64,000 bases of DNA from Pseudomonas putida (GTDB taxonomy: Bacteria; Pseudomonadota; Gammaproteobacteria; Pseudomonadales; Pseudomonadaceae): NCBI RefSeq assembly GCF_001976065.1, contig NZ_MNAH01000003.1, positions 331,502 to 395,501 on the forward strand, in the 5' to 3' direction. Below, in pieces: positions 1 through 7,465 of this stretch; within the stretch, counting starts at the first letter, position 1; each line of letters starts with the position of its first letter. The translations under genes and the position numbers were made by a program. The notes below the pieces were generated by a model. That model worked only from the letters and a program-made list of their open reading frames with translations, searched no databases and was not told where the DNA came from.

Positions 1-1
1 G

Positions 2-97
2 TCCTCCCGCTTTGTGAAAGAAATAGAAAACATCACAGGGCTTCGAATAATAGGTCGAGGGCAAGGTAGGCCTGCAAAAAAGCAGGACGAAAATTAA
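2..97 (+). CDS. C-terminal end of a transposase-like protein (REP-associated Y1 type?), partial
   Basis: An open frame enters from the left edge and ends at a TAA after 31 codons. The tail contains FVKEIENITGLR, followed by a basic GRGQGRP motif. From memory, Y1/IS200-like REP-associated transposases end in a similar helix plus a G-R-P-rich basic tail. The catalytic HUH and Tyr residues would lie outside the window, so the assignment rests on the tail alone. The surrounding REP elements and the AT-rich motif copies downstream fit a mobile-element remnant. Confidence 0.4.
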   Translation, partial: SSRFVKEIENITGLRIIGRGQGRPAKKQDEN

Positions 98-336
98 CGA
101 GACCTTGAAAGTCCGCTTTTTATTTCGCAAATAAATCTGTCCCCTTTTCTCCAAAAGACACCGGAGACATATGGGTTTCTGGCACTGAACCACGTCTCGA
201 ATAACTTATAAATCCGCCAGTTAACGGGAAAAGGAAAGGGAATAAATTTATTTGTCCGTTTTTTGATAACGGTTGAAACAGAGGTTTCGCGATCCTTTCG
301 GTTTTAACATCTATTAAGAGGGAGATTCAAGCCATA

Positions 337-425
337 TGGGGGTGAGCCTGCTCGCGACGGCGGTGTGTCAGCCACCGTCCCAATTGACAGGTATGGCCTC
401 TTCGCGAGCAGGCTCGCTCCCACAG
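337..425. repeat. Inverted REP pair
   Basis: Two inverted copies of a Pseudomonas REP core (GAGCCTGCTCGCGA and TCGCGAGCAGGCTC) are separated by about 40 bases. They can fold into a long imperfect stem. The same core recurs at 37466, 41911, 46446 and 59937. Confidence 0.75.
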
Positions 426-456
426 CTTCTGTGTATTGAGCAGCTGACGGGAATAA

Positions 457-537
457 TCAGGAATCGCGACGCAAATCCGGCGGGATCGGCAGGTCATCCT
501 TGAGCGGATCCGGGCGCTTGCCCTTGCCGGCGCTGCG
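457..537 (-). pseudogene. Detached duplicate of the flhB 3' end
   Basis: Read on the minus strand, these 27 codons (including TGA) end with the same 24 residues as the intact flhB at 1931-3070, from AGKGKRP to LRRDS. Over those 24 codons I count 12 nucleotide differences, all silent. There is no frame similar to FlhB further upstream. Similarity stops where an inverted AT-rich motif begins at 538. The fragment is a remnant of an flhB allele cut off from its gene, most likely by DNA that now lies between it and the present flhB. Confidence 0.8.
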
Positions 538-892
538 AAAAGGAGACAGCTTTATTTTGGCATGCTTTTCCATTCGTCCCCTTTCCCCACATCAGCAGAA
601 CGATGATCGACAGCGCATTAAATAAATCCGCATTAAATAAATCTGTCCCCTTTTCCCGTTCTTTGTCCTTTCTTTCCGCTTTCTTTAAATCTGTCCCCTT
701 TTCCTCGGAACCTTGTGTGTGGGCTTGCCCGCGATGAGGCCGGTACTGCCAGCGAATCTCTCAGAAAGCGCGCTGCTGCTCAGCAAATCCAACGCACAAA
801 CCCAGCACACCTATCAGTTCTGCTAGTACCCAACCCTTGCCAAACCGCCAATACTGAGCTTCCGCACTTCGGACCTTCGGAGCTCCCCCTCC

Positions 893-1879
893 ATGACATC
901 GTCGCGTGAAACCTTGCTCTGCCAATACCACTACGACCCCCTTGATCGACTGATCGGTCATGCACTGCCAGATGTCCCTGAGCGCCAGCGCTTTTACTGC
1001 AAAAGCAGGTTGGCCACCGAGATACAGGGGGCGATGCGCTATTCGATCGTCCAGCATGGTGATCAGCTGTTGGCGCAACAGCGGAGTGAGAGTGGTGCAC
1101 CCGATTCCACGCTGTTGGCCACCGATCAGCAGCGTTCGGTGTTGCAGGTGCTCAATGCCGATCATCCACGGCAGCCCATCGCCTATTCGCTTTATGGTCA
1201 CCGCCCTGTTGAAAGCGGGTTACTCAGCCTGCTTGGCTTTAACGGCGAACGGCCGGACCCGGTGACCGGGGGTTATTTGCTGGGGAATGGGTATCGGACG
1301 TTTAATCCAGTGTTGATGCGGTTTAACAGTCCCGATAGCTTGAGTCCGTTTGGAGAGGGCGGGTTGAATTTCTACACATACTGCTTGGGCGACCCAATAA
1401 ATCGAACAGATGAAACAGGGCACTTTTCAACTATCATAATCAAGAGTCTTTTGACTTGGGCAAGCCGGGCAAAAGATCGTATCAGCACTTCATTCGCACG
1501 GTCTTTTCAAGGTTCAGGAGCAATACCCCTACCTTTTCCACCCAATCCAGCCGCACAATTATCAGCTGGTCAAACTTGGCGCACCAGTACAGCTCTCCTG
1601 TCACGTGACATCCTCCCCACTACAACTATGAATCCGCAGTCATTACAGGATATTAGCAAACAAGCTGTGCTTCGCTATACTCGAAAGGAAGTAAAAAACC
1701 TCGCATTACCCCCTCCAATAATACGAGAGCTAAGTCAATCAAAAATGAAAATCATAGAAGCAGTTTCTTTATATCCAAACACCGACGTGACCAATGATCT
1801 CAACGCCAATATTCAAGATATACGAAACTCACTCCGAACCACTGAACCACACTCAAATTCAGGGCTCCGCCCTTTTTGA
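893..1879 (+). CDS. Orphan Rhs-core protein with variable C-terminal (candidate toxin) domain
   Basis: The 328-residue protein has two parts. Residues 1 to about 178 carry Rhs/YD features: YHYDPLDRL near the start, then LGFNGERPDPVTGGYLLGNG, RTFNPVLMRFNSPDS and the core-ending YTYCLGDPINRTDETG. The last 150 residues follow the core as in polymorphic toxins. They are more AT-rich, and I recognise no domain in them. The protein is far shorter than full Rhs proteins (over 1000 residues) but resembles the short stand-alone Rhs-core ORFs common in fluorescent pseudomonads. No immunity gene is visible before flhB, which is convergent. A toxin role is inference. Confidence 0.75.
   Translation: MTSSRETLLCQYHYDPLDRLIGHALPDVPERQRFYCKSRLATEIQGAMRYSIVQHGDQLLAQQRSESGAPDSTLLATDQQRSVLQVLNADHPRQPIAYSLYGHRPVESGLLSLLGFNGERPDPVTGGYLLGNGYRTFNPVLMRFNSPDSLSPFGEGGLNFYTYCLGDPINRTDETGHFSTIIIKSLLTWASRAKDRISTSFARSFQGSGAIPLPFPPNPAAQLSAGQTWRTSTALLSRDILPTTTMNPQSLQDISKQAVLRYTRKEVKNLALPPPIIRELSQSKMKIIEAVSLYPNTDVTNDLNANIQDIRNSLRTTEPHSNSGLRPF
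1861..1877 (+). terminator. Intrinsic terminator overlapping the Rhs stop region
   Basis: AGGGC-TCC-GCCCT followed by five T residues forms a short stem with a T tract. It overlaps the last codons of the Rhs ORF and would end plus-strand transcription before the convergent flhB. Confidence 0.5.
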
Positions 1880-1930
1880 CAACCAATAGTAAGAAACTCA
1901 ATGCAATTCAAGACTCAAACAGTTAGTTGA

Positions 1931-3070
1931 TCAAGAATCCCGCCGTAAATCCGGCGGAATCGGCAAATCATCTTTAAGCGGATCCGGCCGTTTGCCCTTG
2001 CCCGCCCTATACTGTCGAATTTGGTAAACGTAAGCCAACACCTGAGCAACCGCCAGATAGAGCCCACCCGGAATTTCTTGCTCAAGCTCCGTGGAGTAGT
2101 AGATCGACCGCGCCAGCGCCGGGGATTCCAGTAGCAGGATCTCGTTGGCCGCCGCGATTTCGCGAATCTTGAGCGCCAGGAAGTCGCTGCCCTTGGCGAT
2201 CAGCATTGGCGCGCCGCTCTTGTCCGGGTCGTACTTGAGGGCCACGGCGTAGTGGGTCGGGTTGGTGATGACCACGTCGGCATCGGGCACCGCCGCCATC
2301 ATGCGGCGCTGGGACATTTCGCGTTGCAGCTGGCGAATCCTTTGTTTGACCTCCGGCCGCCCTTCCTGGTCCTTGTGCTCGTCGCGGATTTCCTGCTTGG
2401 TCATCTTCAGCTTCTTGATGCTTTCCCAGATCTGGATCGGCACGTCGACGGCAGCGATGATGATCAGCCCGCAGGCCATCCACAGGGTGCTCCAGCCGAC
2501 CACTTGCAGGCTGTGGGTGATGGCGCGATCCAGCGGTTCGTGGGCGATGCGCAGCAGGTCGTCGATGTCCGCCGACAACACCGCCAGGGCCACGAACAGG
2601 ACGATGAAGAATTTGGCCAGGGCCTTGAGCAGTTCTGTCAGGGCCTTGGCCGAAAACATGCGCTTGAGGCCGGCGCCGGGGTTCATGCGACTGAACTTGG
2701 GCGCCATGGTGCCGGCGGAAAACAGCCAGCCGCCGAGGGATATCGGGCCGATAATCGCCGCCAGCAGCAAGGTGATCATGACCGGCTGAATCGCCAGCAA
2801 GGCGATCTGCCCCGAGTGCAGCAGGTAAGTGCCCATCGCGCGCTGGTCCAGCACCACGTCGCGGGACAGGGAAAAATTCAGGCGCATCAGGTCCATCATG
2901 TCCTGGGCCAGGGCGCCACCGAAGATCAGCAGCGCCCCCGCTCCGGCGAGCATGATCGCCAGGGTGTTGAGCTCCTTGGACCGGGCGATCTCACCCTTCT
3001 CCCGGGCATCCTTTTTCTTTTTCTCCGTGGGGTCTTCTGTCTTGTCCTGACCGCTTTCGCTCTCAGCCAT
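1931..3070 (-). CDS. flhB: Flagellar type III export apparatus protein FlhB
   Basis: FlhB is the inner-membrane export-gate protein that switches the flagellar secretion system from hook to filament substrates. The 379-residue product has a charged N-terminus (EDPTEKKKKDAREKGE), four hydrophobic segments within about residues 35-215 and a cytoplasmic domain. That domain carries the NPTH autocleavage motif near residue 270, in the context VVITNPTHYAVAL. It is the last gene of fliLMNOPQR-flhB and starts 3 bases after the fliR stop. Its final 24 codons use AT-ending codons more than the rest, and a divergent duplicate of that tail lies at 457-537, so the 3' end may have been replaced by recombination. 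Confidence 0.97.
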   Translation of the reverse strand: MAESESGQDKTEDPTEKKKKDAREKGEIARSKELNTLAIMLAGAGALLIFGGALAQDMMDLMRLNFSLSRDVVLDQRAMGTYLLHSGQIALLAIQPVMITLLLAAIIGPISLGGWLFSAGTMAPKFSRMNPGAGLKRMFSAKALTELLKALAKFFIVLFVALAVLSADIDDLLRIAHEPLDRAITHSLQVVGWSTLWMACGLIIIAAVDVPIQIWESIKKLKMTKQEIRDEHKDQEGRPEVKQRIRQLQREMSQRRMMAAVPDADVVITNPTHYAVALKYDPDKSGAPMLIAKGSDFLALKIREIAAANEILLLESPALARSIYYSTELEQEIPGGLYLAVAQVLAYVYQIRQYRAGKGKRPDPLKDDLPIPPDLRRDS

Positions 3071-3073
3071 GAG

Positions 3074-3859
3074 TCAGCGCGCCTGTGCCAGTTCGCGTAA
3101 AAACTGCAGGGCCTCGGAGGCCAGCGGTTGATACTGGTTGAGAATGTCCGCCAGCCCGACCCAGAGGATGAACATGCCGAGCACCAGGGTCAGCGGGAAG
3201 CCGATGGAGAAGATGTTCAGTTGCGGCGCGGCCCGGGTCATCACGCCAAACGCGATGTTGACCACCAGCAGCGCGGTGATCGCCGGCAGCACCAGCAGCA
3301 GCGCCGCGCCGAGCACCCAGCCGAGCTTGCCGGCCAGTTCCCAGTAATGGTTGACCATCAGGCCGCTGCCGACCGGCAAGGTGGTGAAGCTCTCGGTGAG
3401 TACCTCGAACACCACCAGGTGGCCGTTCATGGAGAGGAACAGCAGCGTCACCAGCATGGTGAAGAATTGCCCGATCACCGCCACCGACACACCGTTGGTG
3501 GGGTCGACCATCGAGGCGAAGCCCATGCCCATCTGGATCGCGACAATCTGTCCCGCCACCACGAAGGCCTGGAAGAACAGTTGCAGGGAGAAGCCCAGGA
3601 TCGCGCCGACGAGGATCTGTTCGGCAATCAGCAGTAGCCCACTCAGGTCCAGCGCATTCACCGGCGGCATCGGCGGCAGGCCCGGGGCGATGACCACAGT
3701 GATGGCCAAAGCGAAATACAGGCGGATGCGCTTGGGCACCAGGGCGGTGCCGAACACCGGCATCACCATCAGCAAGGCGCCGACGCGAAACAGCGGCAAC
3801 ATGAACGTCGCCACCCAGGTGCTGATCTGGGTATCGGTCAACTGCAGCAGCGACGACAT
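3074..3859 (-). CDS. fliR: Flagellar export apparatus protein FliR
   Basis: FliR is an integral membrane part of the flagellar export gate, assembling with FliP and FliQ. At 261 residues it has the usual length. It shows repeated hydrophobic segments and the FliR-type stretch MGMGFASMVDPTNG around residues 105-120. It is tightly packed between fliQ (3-base gap) and flhB, consistent with translation from one operon. Nothing unusual was seen. Confidence 0.97.
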   Translation of the reverse strand: MSSLLQLTDTQISTWVATFMLPLFRVGALLMVMPVFGTALVPKRIRLYFALAITVVIAPGLPPMPPVNALDLSGLLLIAEQILVGAILGFSLQLFFQAFVVAGQIVAIQMGMGFASMVDPTNGVSVAVIGQFFTMLVTLLFLSMNGHLVVFEVLTESFTTLPVGSGLMVNHYWELAGKLGWVLGAALLLVLPAITALLVVNIAFGVMTRAAPQLNIFSIGFPLTLVLGMFILWVGLADILNQYQPLASEALQFLRELAQAR

Positions 3860-3862
3860 GGT

Positions 3863-4132
3863 CTAGCCGATGACCTGCGGAATGCTGCCGTACAACTGCA
3901 GGATGTATTCCATGAAGGTCTGCACCAGCCAGGGGCCGGCGACGATCAGCGTGACCAGCATCACCAGCAGGCGCGGGAGGAAACTCAAGGTCTGTTCGTT
4001 GATCTGGGTGGCGGCCTGGAACATCGCCACCAACAGCCCCACGAGCAGGCTCGGAATCACCAGCACCGCGACCATCAGGGTGGTCAGCCATAACGCTTCG
4101 CGAAAGATGTCGACGGCGACTTCTGGCGTCAT
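3863..4132 (-). CDS. fliQ: Flagellar export apparatus protein FliQ
   Basis: This 89-residue protein has two hydrophobic helices and the family-typical N-terminus [15 protein letters not shown]. It also has the [14 protein letters not shown] loop between the helices. FliQ packs around FliP and FliR in the export gate. The start codon overlaps the fliP stop by four bases (ATGA type), indicating translational coupling. The length is standard. Confidence 0.97.
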   Translation of the reverse strand: MTPEVAVDIFREALWLTTLMVAVLVIPSLLVGLLVAMFQAATQINEQTLSFLPRLLVMLVTLIVAGPWLVQTFMEYILQLYGSIPQVIG

Positions 4133-4887
4133 GGCGAGACACCGCCGAAGCTGCTGGCCAGGGTGCCGATGATCAGGGCCCAGCCATCGACCAGCACGAA
4201 CAGCATGATCTTGAACGGCAGGGAAATGATCAGCGGCGAGAGCATCATCATGCCCATGGCCATCAGCACGCTGGCCACGACCAGGTCGATGATCAGGAAC
4301 GGAATGAAGATCATGAAGCCGATCTGGAACGCGGTCTTGAGCTCAGAGGTGACGAACGCCGGCACCAGGATGGTCAGCGGCGCCTGGTCCGGCGTGGCAA
4401 TGTCGGTGCGCTTGGACAGGCGCATGAACAGCTCCAGGTCACTGGTGCGCGTCTGGGCCAGCATGAAGTCCTTGATCGGCACCTGGGCCTTCGCCACGGC
4501 TTCCTGGGCGGTCATTTTTTCCGCGAGGTAGGGCTGCAAGGCATCCTGGTTCACCCGGTCGAACACCGGCGCCATGATGAACAGGGTCAGGAACAGCGCC
4601 ATGCCGGTGAGGATCTGGTTCGACGGTGTCTGCTGCAAGCCGAGGGCCTGGCGCAGGATCGAGAAGACAATGATGATGCGGGTAAAACTGGTCATCAGCA
4701 TGACGAACGCCGGAATGAAACTCAGCGCGGTCATGATCAGCAGGATTTGCAGGCTGACCGAGTATTCCTGGGCGCCCTCGGCGTTGGTGCCCAGGGTGAT
4801 GGCCGGGATCGACAACGGATCGGCGGCCAGCGCCAGCGGCGCGGCCAGCATCATGGCCAGGGTCAAGACGATGCGCAGCGCACCCAT
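4129..4887 (-). CDS. fliP: Flagellar export apparatus protein FliP
   Basis: FliP is the pentameric core of the export gate. The 252-residue precursor has a cleavable signal peptide (about residues 1-21, ending ALA-ADP). It then has the conserved [21 protein letters not shown] segment (shown in part) and a C-terminal membrane pair with MGMMMLSP. The start overlaps the last base of fliO. Length and motifs are standard. Confidence 0.97.
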   Translation of the reverse strand: MGALRIVLTLAMMLAAPLALAADPLSIPAITLGTNAEGAQEYSVSLQILLIMTALSFIPAFVMLMTSFTRIIIVFSILRQALGLQQTPSNQILTGMALFLTLFIMAPVFDRVNQDALQPYLAEKMTAQEAVAKAQVPIKDFMLAQTRTSDLELFMRLSKRTDIATPDQAPLTILVPAFVTSELKTAFQIGFMIFIPFLIIDLVVASVLMAMGMMMLSPLIISLPFKIMLFVLVDGWALIIGTLASSFGGVSP

Positions 4888-5333
4888 TACTTCTTATCCT
4901 TCTGATCCTTGCCCATCAGCTCCATCAGGCGCTGGGCGAACTCCGGGGTGGCTTTCTCGGTCGTGCCCGGCACCTGCACCGGCTCTTTGAGCACATGCAG
5001 CGCCGTGATGGTGCCCGGGCTCAGGCCGAGCAGGATCTGCTCGTTGCCCACCTGCACCAGCATCAAGCGATCACGGGGCCCCAGCGCGCGGGAGCCGATC
5101 AGCTCGATCACCTGCCCCTTGCCGGCCGGCCCGGCCTGTTGCACCCGACGCAACAGCCAGGCGAGGAAGAAAATCAGCCCCAGCACCAGCAGCAGGCCGA
5201 ACACCAGCTGCGTCAACTGCCCGGCCACGCCGCTGTTGACCACCGGCGCAGCAGCGGCATGGGCCGCAGGCTCGGCGGCCAGCACGCTGCAGGGAAGCGC
5301 CAGCGCCGAGAAAAACCCCAAGAGCCTTTTCAC
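4887..5333 (-). CDS. fliO: Flagellar biosynthesis protein FliO
   Basis: FliO is a small bitopic membrane protein that helps assemble the FliP ring. The 148-residue ORF has an N-terminal signal-like segment, an Ala-rich periplasmic stretch and one strong transmembrane helix ([20 protein letters not shown], about residues 42-61). Its cytoplasmic domain contains [20 protein letters not shown], typical of FliO. It begins directly after the fliN stop. FliO is poorly conserved, so part of the call rests on position between fliN and fliP. Confidence 0.93.
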   Translation of the reverse strand: MKRLLGFFSALALPCSVLAAEPAAHAAAAPVVNSGVAGQLTQLVFGLLLVLGLIFFLAWLLRRVQQAGPAGKGQVIELIGSRALGPRDRLMLVQVGNEQILLGLSPGTITALHVLKEPVQVPGTTEKATPEFAQRLMELMGKDQKDKK

Positions 5334-5795
5334 TCAGCGCAGCTTCTTGATGCGTTCGCTTGGGCTGATCACGTCAGTCAGGCGGATGCCGAACTTCTCG
5401 TTGACCACCACCACTTCGCCATGGGCGATAAGCGTGCCGTTGACCAGCACGTCCAGCGGCTCACCGGCCAGGCGATCGAGCTCGATGACCGAACCCTGGT
5501 TGAGCTGCAACAGGTTACGGATGTTGATGTCGGTGCTGCCGACTTCCATGGAGATCGACACCGGGATATCGAGGATCACGTCCAGGTTCGGGCCTTCCAG
5601 GCTCACCGGCTCGTTGCTCCGCGGCACGCTGCCGAACTCTTCCATGGGCAGGCGGTTGGACGAAGAGCGGCCAGCATCGGCGGCCAGCAAGGCGTCGATA
5701 TCGGCCTGCCCGGCGTCGCCGGTTTCTTCCAGGGCCGCAGCCCACTCATCAGCCAGCGCCTGGTCGTCCTGGGTATTCATGTGGTCAGCCATCAT
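5334..5795 (-). CDS. fliN: Flagellar motor switch protein FliN
   Basis: FliN is a C-ring component that works with FliM and FliG in torque switching and docks the export ATPase through FliH. The 153-residue protein has an acidic, variable N-terminal half and the conserved SpoA domain in the last 75 residues. Recognisable pieces are ILDIPVSISMEVG, LLQLNQGSVIELDRLAGEPL and the ending GIRLTDVISPSERIKKL. It lies 61 bases downstream of fliM and abuts fliO. Confidence 0.97.
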   Translation of the reverse strand: MMADHMNTQDDQALADEWAAALEETGDAGQADIDALLAADAGRSSSNRLPMEEFGSVPRSNEPVSLEGPNLDVILDIPVSISMEVGSTDINIRNLLQLNQGSVIELDRLAGEPLDVLVNGTLIAHGEVVVVNEKFGIRLTDVISPSERIKKLR

Positions 5796-5856
5796 TTGTC
5801 CTCGGCGAACAACTCTTCAATCAGAAGAGTCAATTAATAGGGGGAGTGGCGCCGCC

Positions 5857-6825
5857 TCAACGACGCTCGATCGGCTCGATCACTTGCAGCGCAAGGTTGC
5901 CCTTGTGCGAGCCCATCTTGACCTTGAAGGCCGGCACGCCGTTGGCGCGCATGACCAGTTCTTCCTGCATGTCCACCGGAATCACATCCCCCGGCTGCAT
6001 GTGCAGGATGTCGCGCAACTTCAACTGGCGACGGGCAACGGTGGCGTTGATTGGAACATCGACGTCCATCACATCCTGGCGCAAGGCATTGACCCAACGC
6101 TCGTCCTGGTCGTCGAGATCGGACTGGAAGCCGGCGTCGAGCATCTCGCGCACCGGTTCGATCATCGAGTACGGCATGGTCACGTGCAGGTCACCGCCAC
6201 CGCCATCGAGTTCGATGTGGAAGGTCGACACCACGATGGCTTCGCTGGGGCCGACGATGTTGGCCATGGCCGGGTTCACTTCCGAGTTGATGTACTCGAA
6301 GTTCACTTCCATGATCGCCTGCCAGGCCTCTTTCAAGTCGACGAAGGCCTGCTCCAGGACCATGCGCACCACGCGCAGCTCGGTGGGGGTGAATTCACGC
6401 CCTTCGATCTTGGCGTGGCGGCCATCGCCGCCGAAGAAGTTGTCCACCAGCTTGAACACCAGCTTGGCGTCAAGGATGAACAGCGCAGTGCCGCGCAGCG
6501 GCTTGATCTTGACCAGGTTGAGGCTGGTCGGCACGTACAGCGAGTGCACGTATTCGCCGAACTTCATCACCTGCACGCCACCGACCGCCACGTCTGCCGA
6601 ACGGCGCAGCAGGTTGAACATGCTGATGCGCGTGTAGCGGGCAAAACGCTCGTTGATCATTTCCAGGGTCGGCATGCGTCCACGGACGATGCGATCCTGG
6701 CTGGTCAGGTCGTAGCTCTTGACGGTGCCGGGTTCGGCAGCGATATCGGTCTGTACCAGACCATCGTCGACGCCATGCAGCAGCGCGTCGATCTCATCCT
6801 GGGACAGCAGGTCCTGCACGGCCAT
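5857..6825 (-). CDS. fliM: Flagellar motor switch protein FliM
   Basis: FliM is the C-ring protein that binds phosphorylated CheY. The 322-residue product starts with the CheY-binding peptide DLLSQDEIDALL (residues 5-16). It then has a CheC-like middle domain (GRMPTLEMINERFARY, FGGDGRHAKIEGREFTPTE) and a C-terminal SpoA domain (QLKLRDILHMQPGDVIPVD). It lies 9 bases after fliL. Length and domain order are standard for pseudomonads. Confidence 0.97.
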   Translation of the reverse strand: MAVQDLLSQDEIDALLHGVDDGLVQTDIAAEPGTVKSYDLTSQDRIVRGRMPTLEMINERFARYTRISMFNLLRRSADVAVGGVQVMKFGEYVHSLYVPTSLNLVKIKPLRGTALFILDAKLVFKLVDNFFGGDGRHAKIEGREFTPTELRVVRMVLEQAFVDLKEAWQAIMEVNFEYINSEVNPAMANIVGPSEAIVVSTFHIELDGGGGDLHVTMPYSMIEPVREMLDAGFQSDLDDQDERWVNALRQDVMDVDVPINATVARRQLKLRDILHMQPGDVIPVDMQEELVMRANGVPAFKVKMGSHKGNLALQVIEPIERR

Positions 6826-6834
6826 GTCGTGTTC

Positions 6835-7335
6835 CTACTGCAGTACGAAATTAGTGAAAAGCAACTGTTCGATCACCACTTTGCCGAGCTCTTTCTGCGC
6901 CACTTCCTGGACGCTGGCCGTGGCCTTCTGGCGCAACATTTCCTGGCCGACCGGCGAGGCGAGGGTCGCGAAGTCCTGACCGGAGAACAGCATCACCAGG
7001 TTGTTGCGGATTACCGGCATGTGCACCTTGAGCGCGTCCAGGTCCGCCTGGTTGCGCGCGAGCATGGTAATGCTCACTTGCATGTAGCGCTGGCGGCCGC
7101 CCTGGTTGTAGTTGGCCACGAACGCCGGGGCCATCGCCTCGAAAACCGCTGGCTGCTTGCCCACAGGGGCGGTCTCAGCCACGACGGCAGGCTTGCTCTG
7201 GGCGCTGTGCATGAAGTACCAGGTCGCCCCAACGGACAAGCCGATCGCCAGCAGCAGCGCCACCACGATCAAGATGATCAGCTTGAGTTTGCCTTTGGTT
7301 GCGGGGTCTTTTACTGCTGCGTCGCTCTTCGCCAT
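6835..7335 (-). CDS. fliL: Flagellar basal body-associated protein FliL
   Basis: FliL is a single-pass inner-membrane protein around the stator that supports motor output. The 166-residue protein has a short Lys-rich cytoplasmic tail and a transmembrane helix near residues 17-40 (LIILIVVALLLAIGL). Its periplasmic domain ends in QKELGKVVIEQLLFTNFVLQ, which is typical of FliL. It is the first gene of the fliLMNOPQR-flhB unit. A sigma-54-type promoter lies about 52 bases upstream. Confidence 0.95.
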   Translation of the reverse strand: MAKSDAAVKDPATKGKLKLIILIVVALLLAIGLSVGATWYFMHSAQSKPAVVAETAPVGKQPAVFEAMAPAFVANYNQGGRQRYMQVSITMLARNQADLDALKVHMPVIRNNLVMLFSGQDFATLASPVGQEMLRQKATASVQEVAQKELGKVVIEQLLFTNFVLQ

Positions 7336-7386
7336 GCCAATAATCCGTCACTATTCGGGTTTTCACAGTCGCACGGCAAGGCTGGA

Positions 7387-7401
7387 GCAAGTGTTATGCC
7401 A
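7387..7401 (-). promoter_or_regulatory. Sigma-54-type promoter for fliL operon
   Basis: On the minus strand the site reads TGGCAT-AACAC-TTGC. This matches the -24/-12 pattern TGGCAC-N5-TTGC with correct GG-N10-GC spacing. It lies 52-66 bases upstream of the fliL start. FleQ or FleR would be the expected activator. Confidence 0.7.
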
Positions 7402-7416
7402 GAACTATCCAGGAAG

Positions 7417-7453
7417 CCCGATCGCTCCAATGCTCTGCGTGGGAACGATCGGG
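7417..7453 (-). terminator. Inverted repeat between fliK and fliL
   Basis: Perfect 8-base arms (CCCGATCG and CGATCGGG) flank a 21-base loop that resembles half of a Pseudomonas GCGTGGGAAC-type repeat. The element sits 13 bases after the fliK stop. There is no T tract, so terminator function is uncertain. Confidence 0.3.
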
Positions 7454-7465
7454 TTGAGCGCCGGG

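Larger units (their letters stand above)
129..703. repeat. Scattered copies of an AT-rich motif (AAATAAATCTGTCCCCTTTT type)
   Basis: Direct copies lie at 129-149, 630-655 and 686-703, with a partial duplicate at 614-628. An inverted, slightly degenerate copy (AAAAGGAGACAGCTTTATTT) lies at 538-558, immediately beside the flhB remnant. A further palindromic variant lies around 228-260. The rest of 98-892 holds a REP pair (337-425), a half REP near 715 and the flhB remnant, with no credible gene. Motif copies in opposite orientations suggest ends of small or decayed mobile elements. Confidence 0.55.

Noticed and set aside
715..909. 64-codon plus-strand ORF before the Rhs gene, and overlapping ORFs opposite the Rhs gene
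   Set aside because: The ORF starts in a half REP element and has no motif. Those opposite Rhs are shadows of the Rhs frame.
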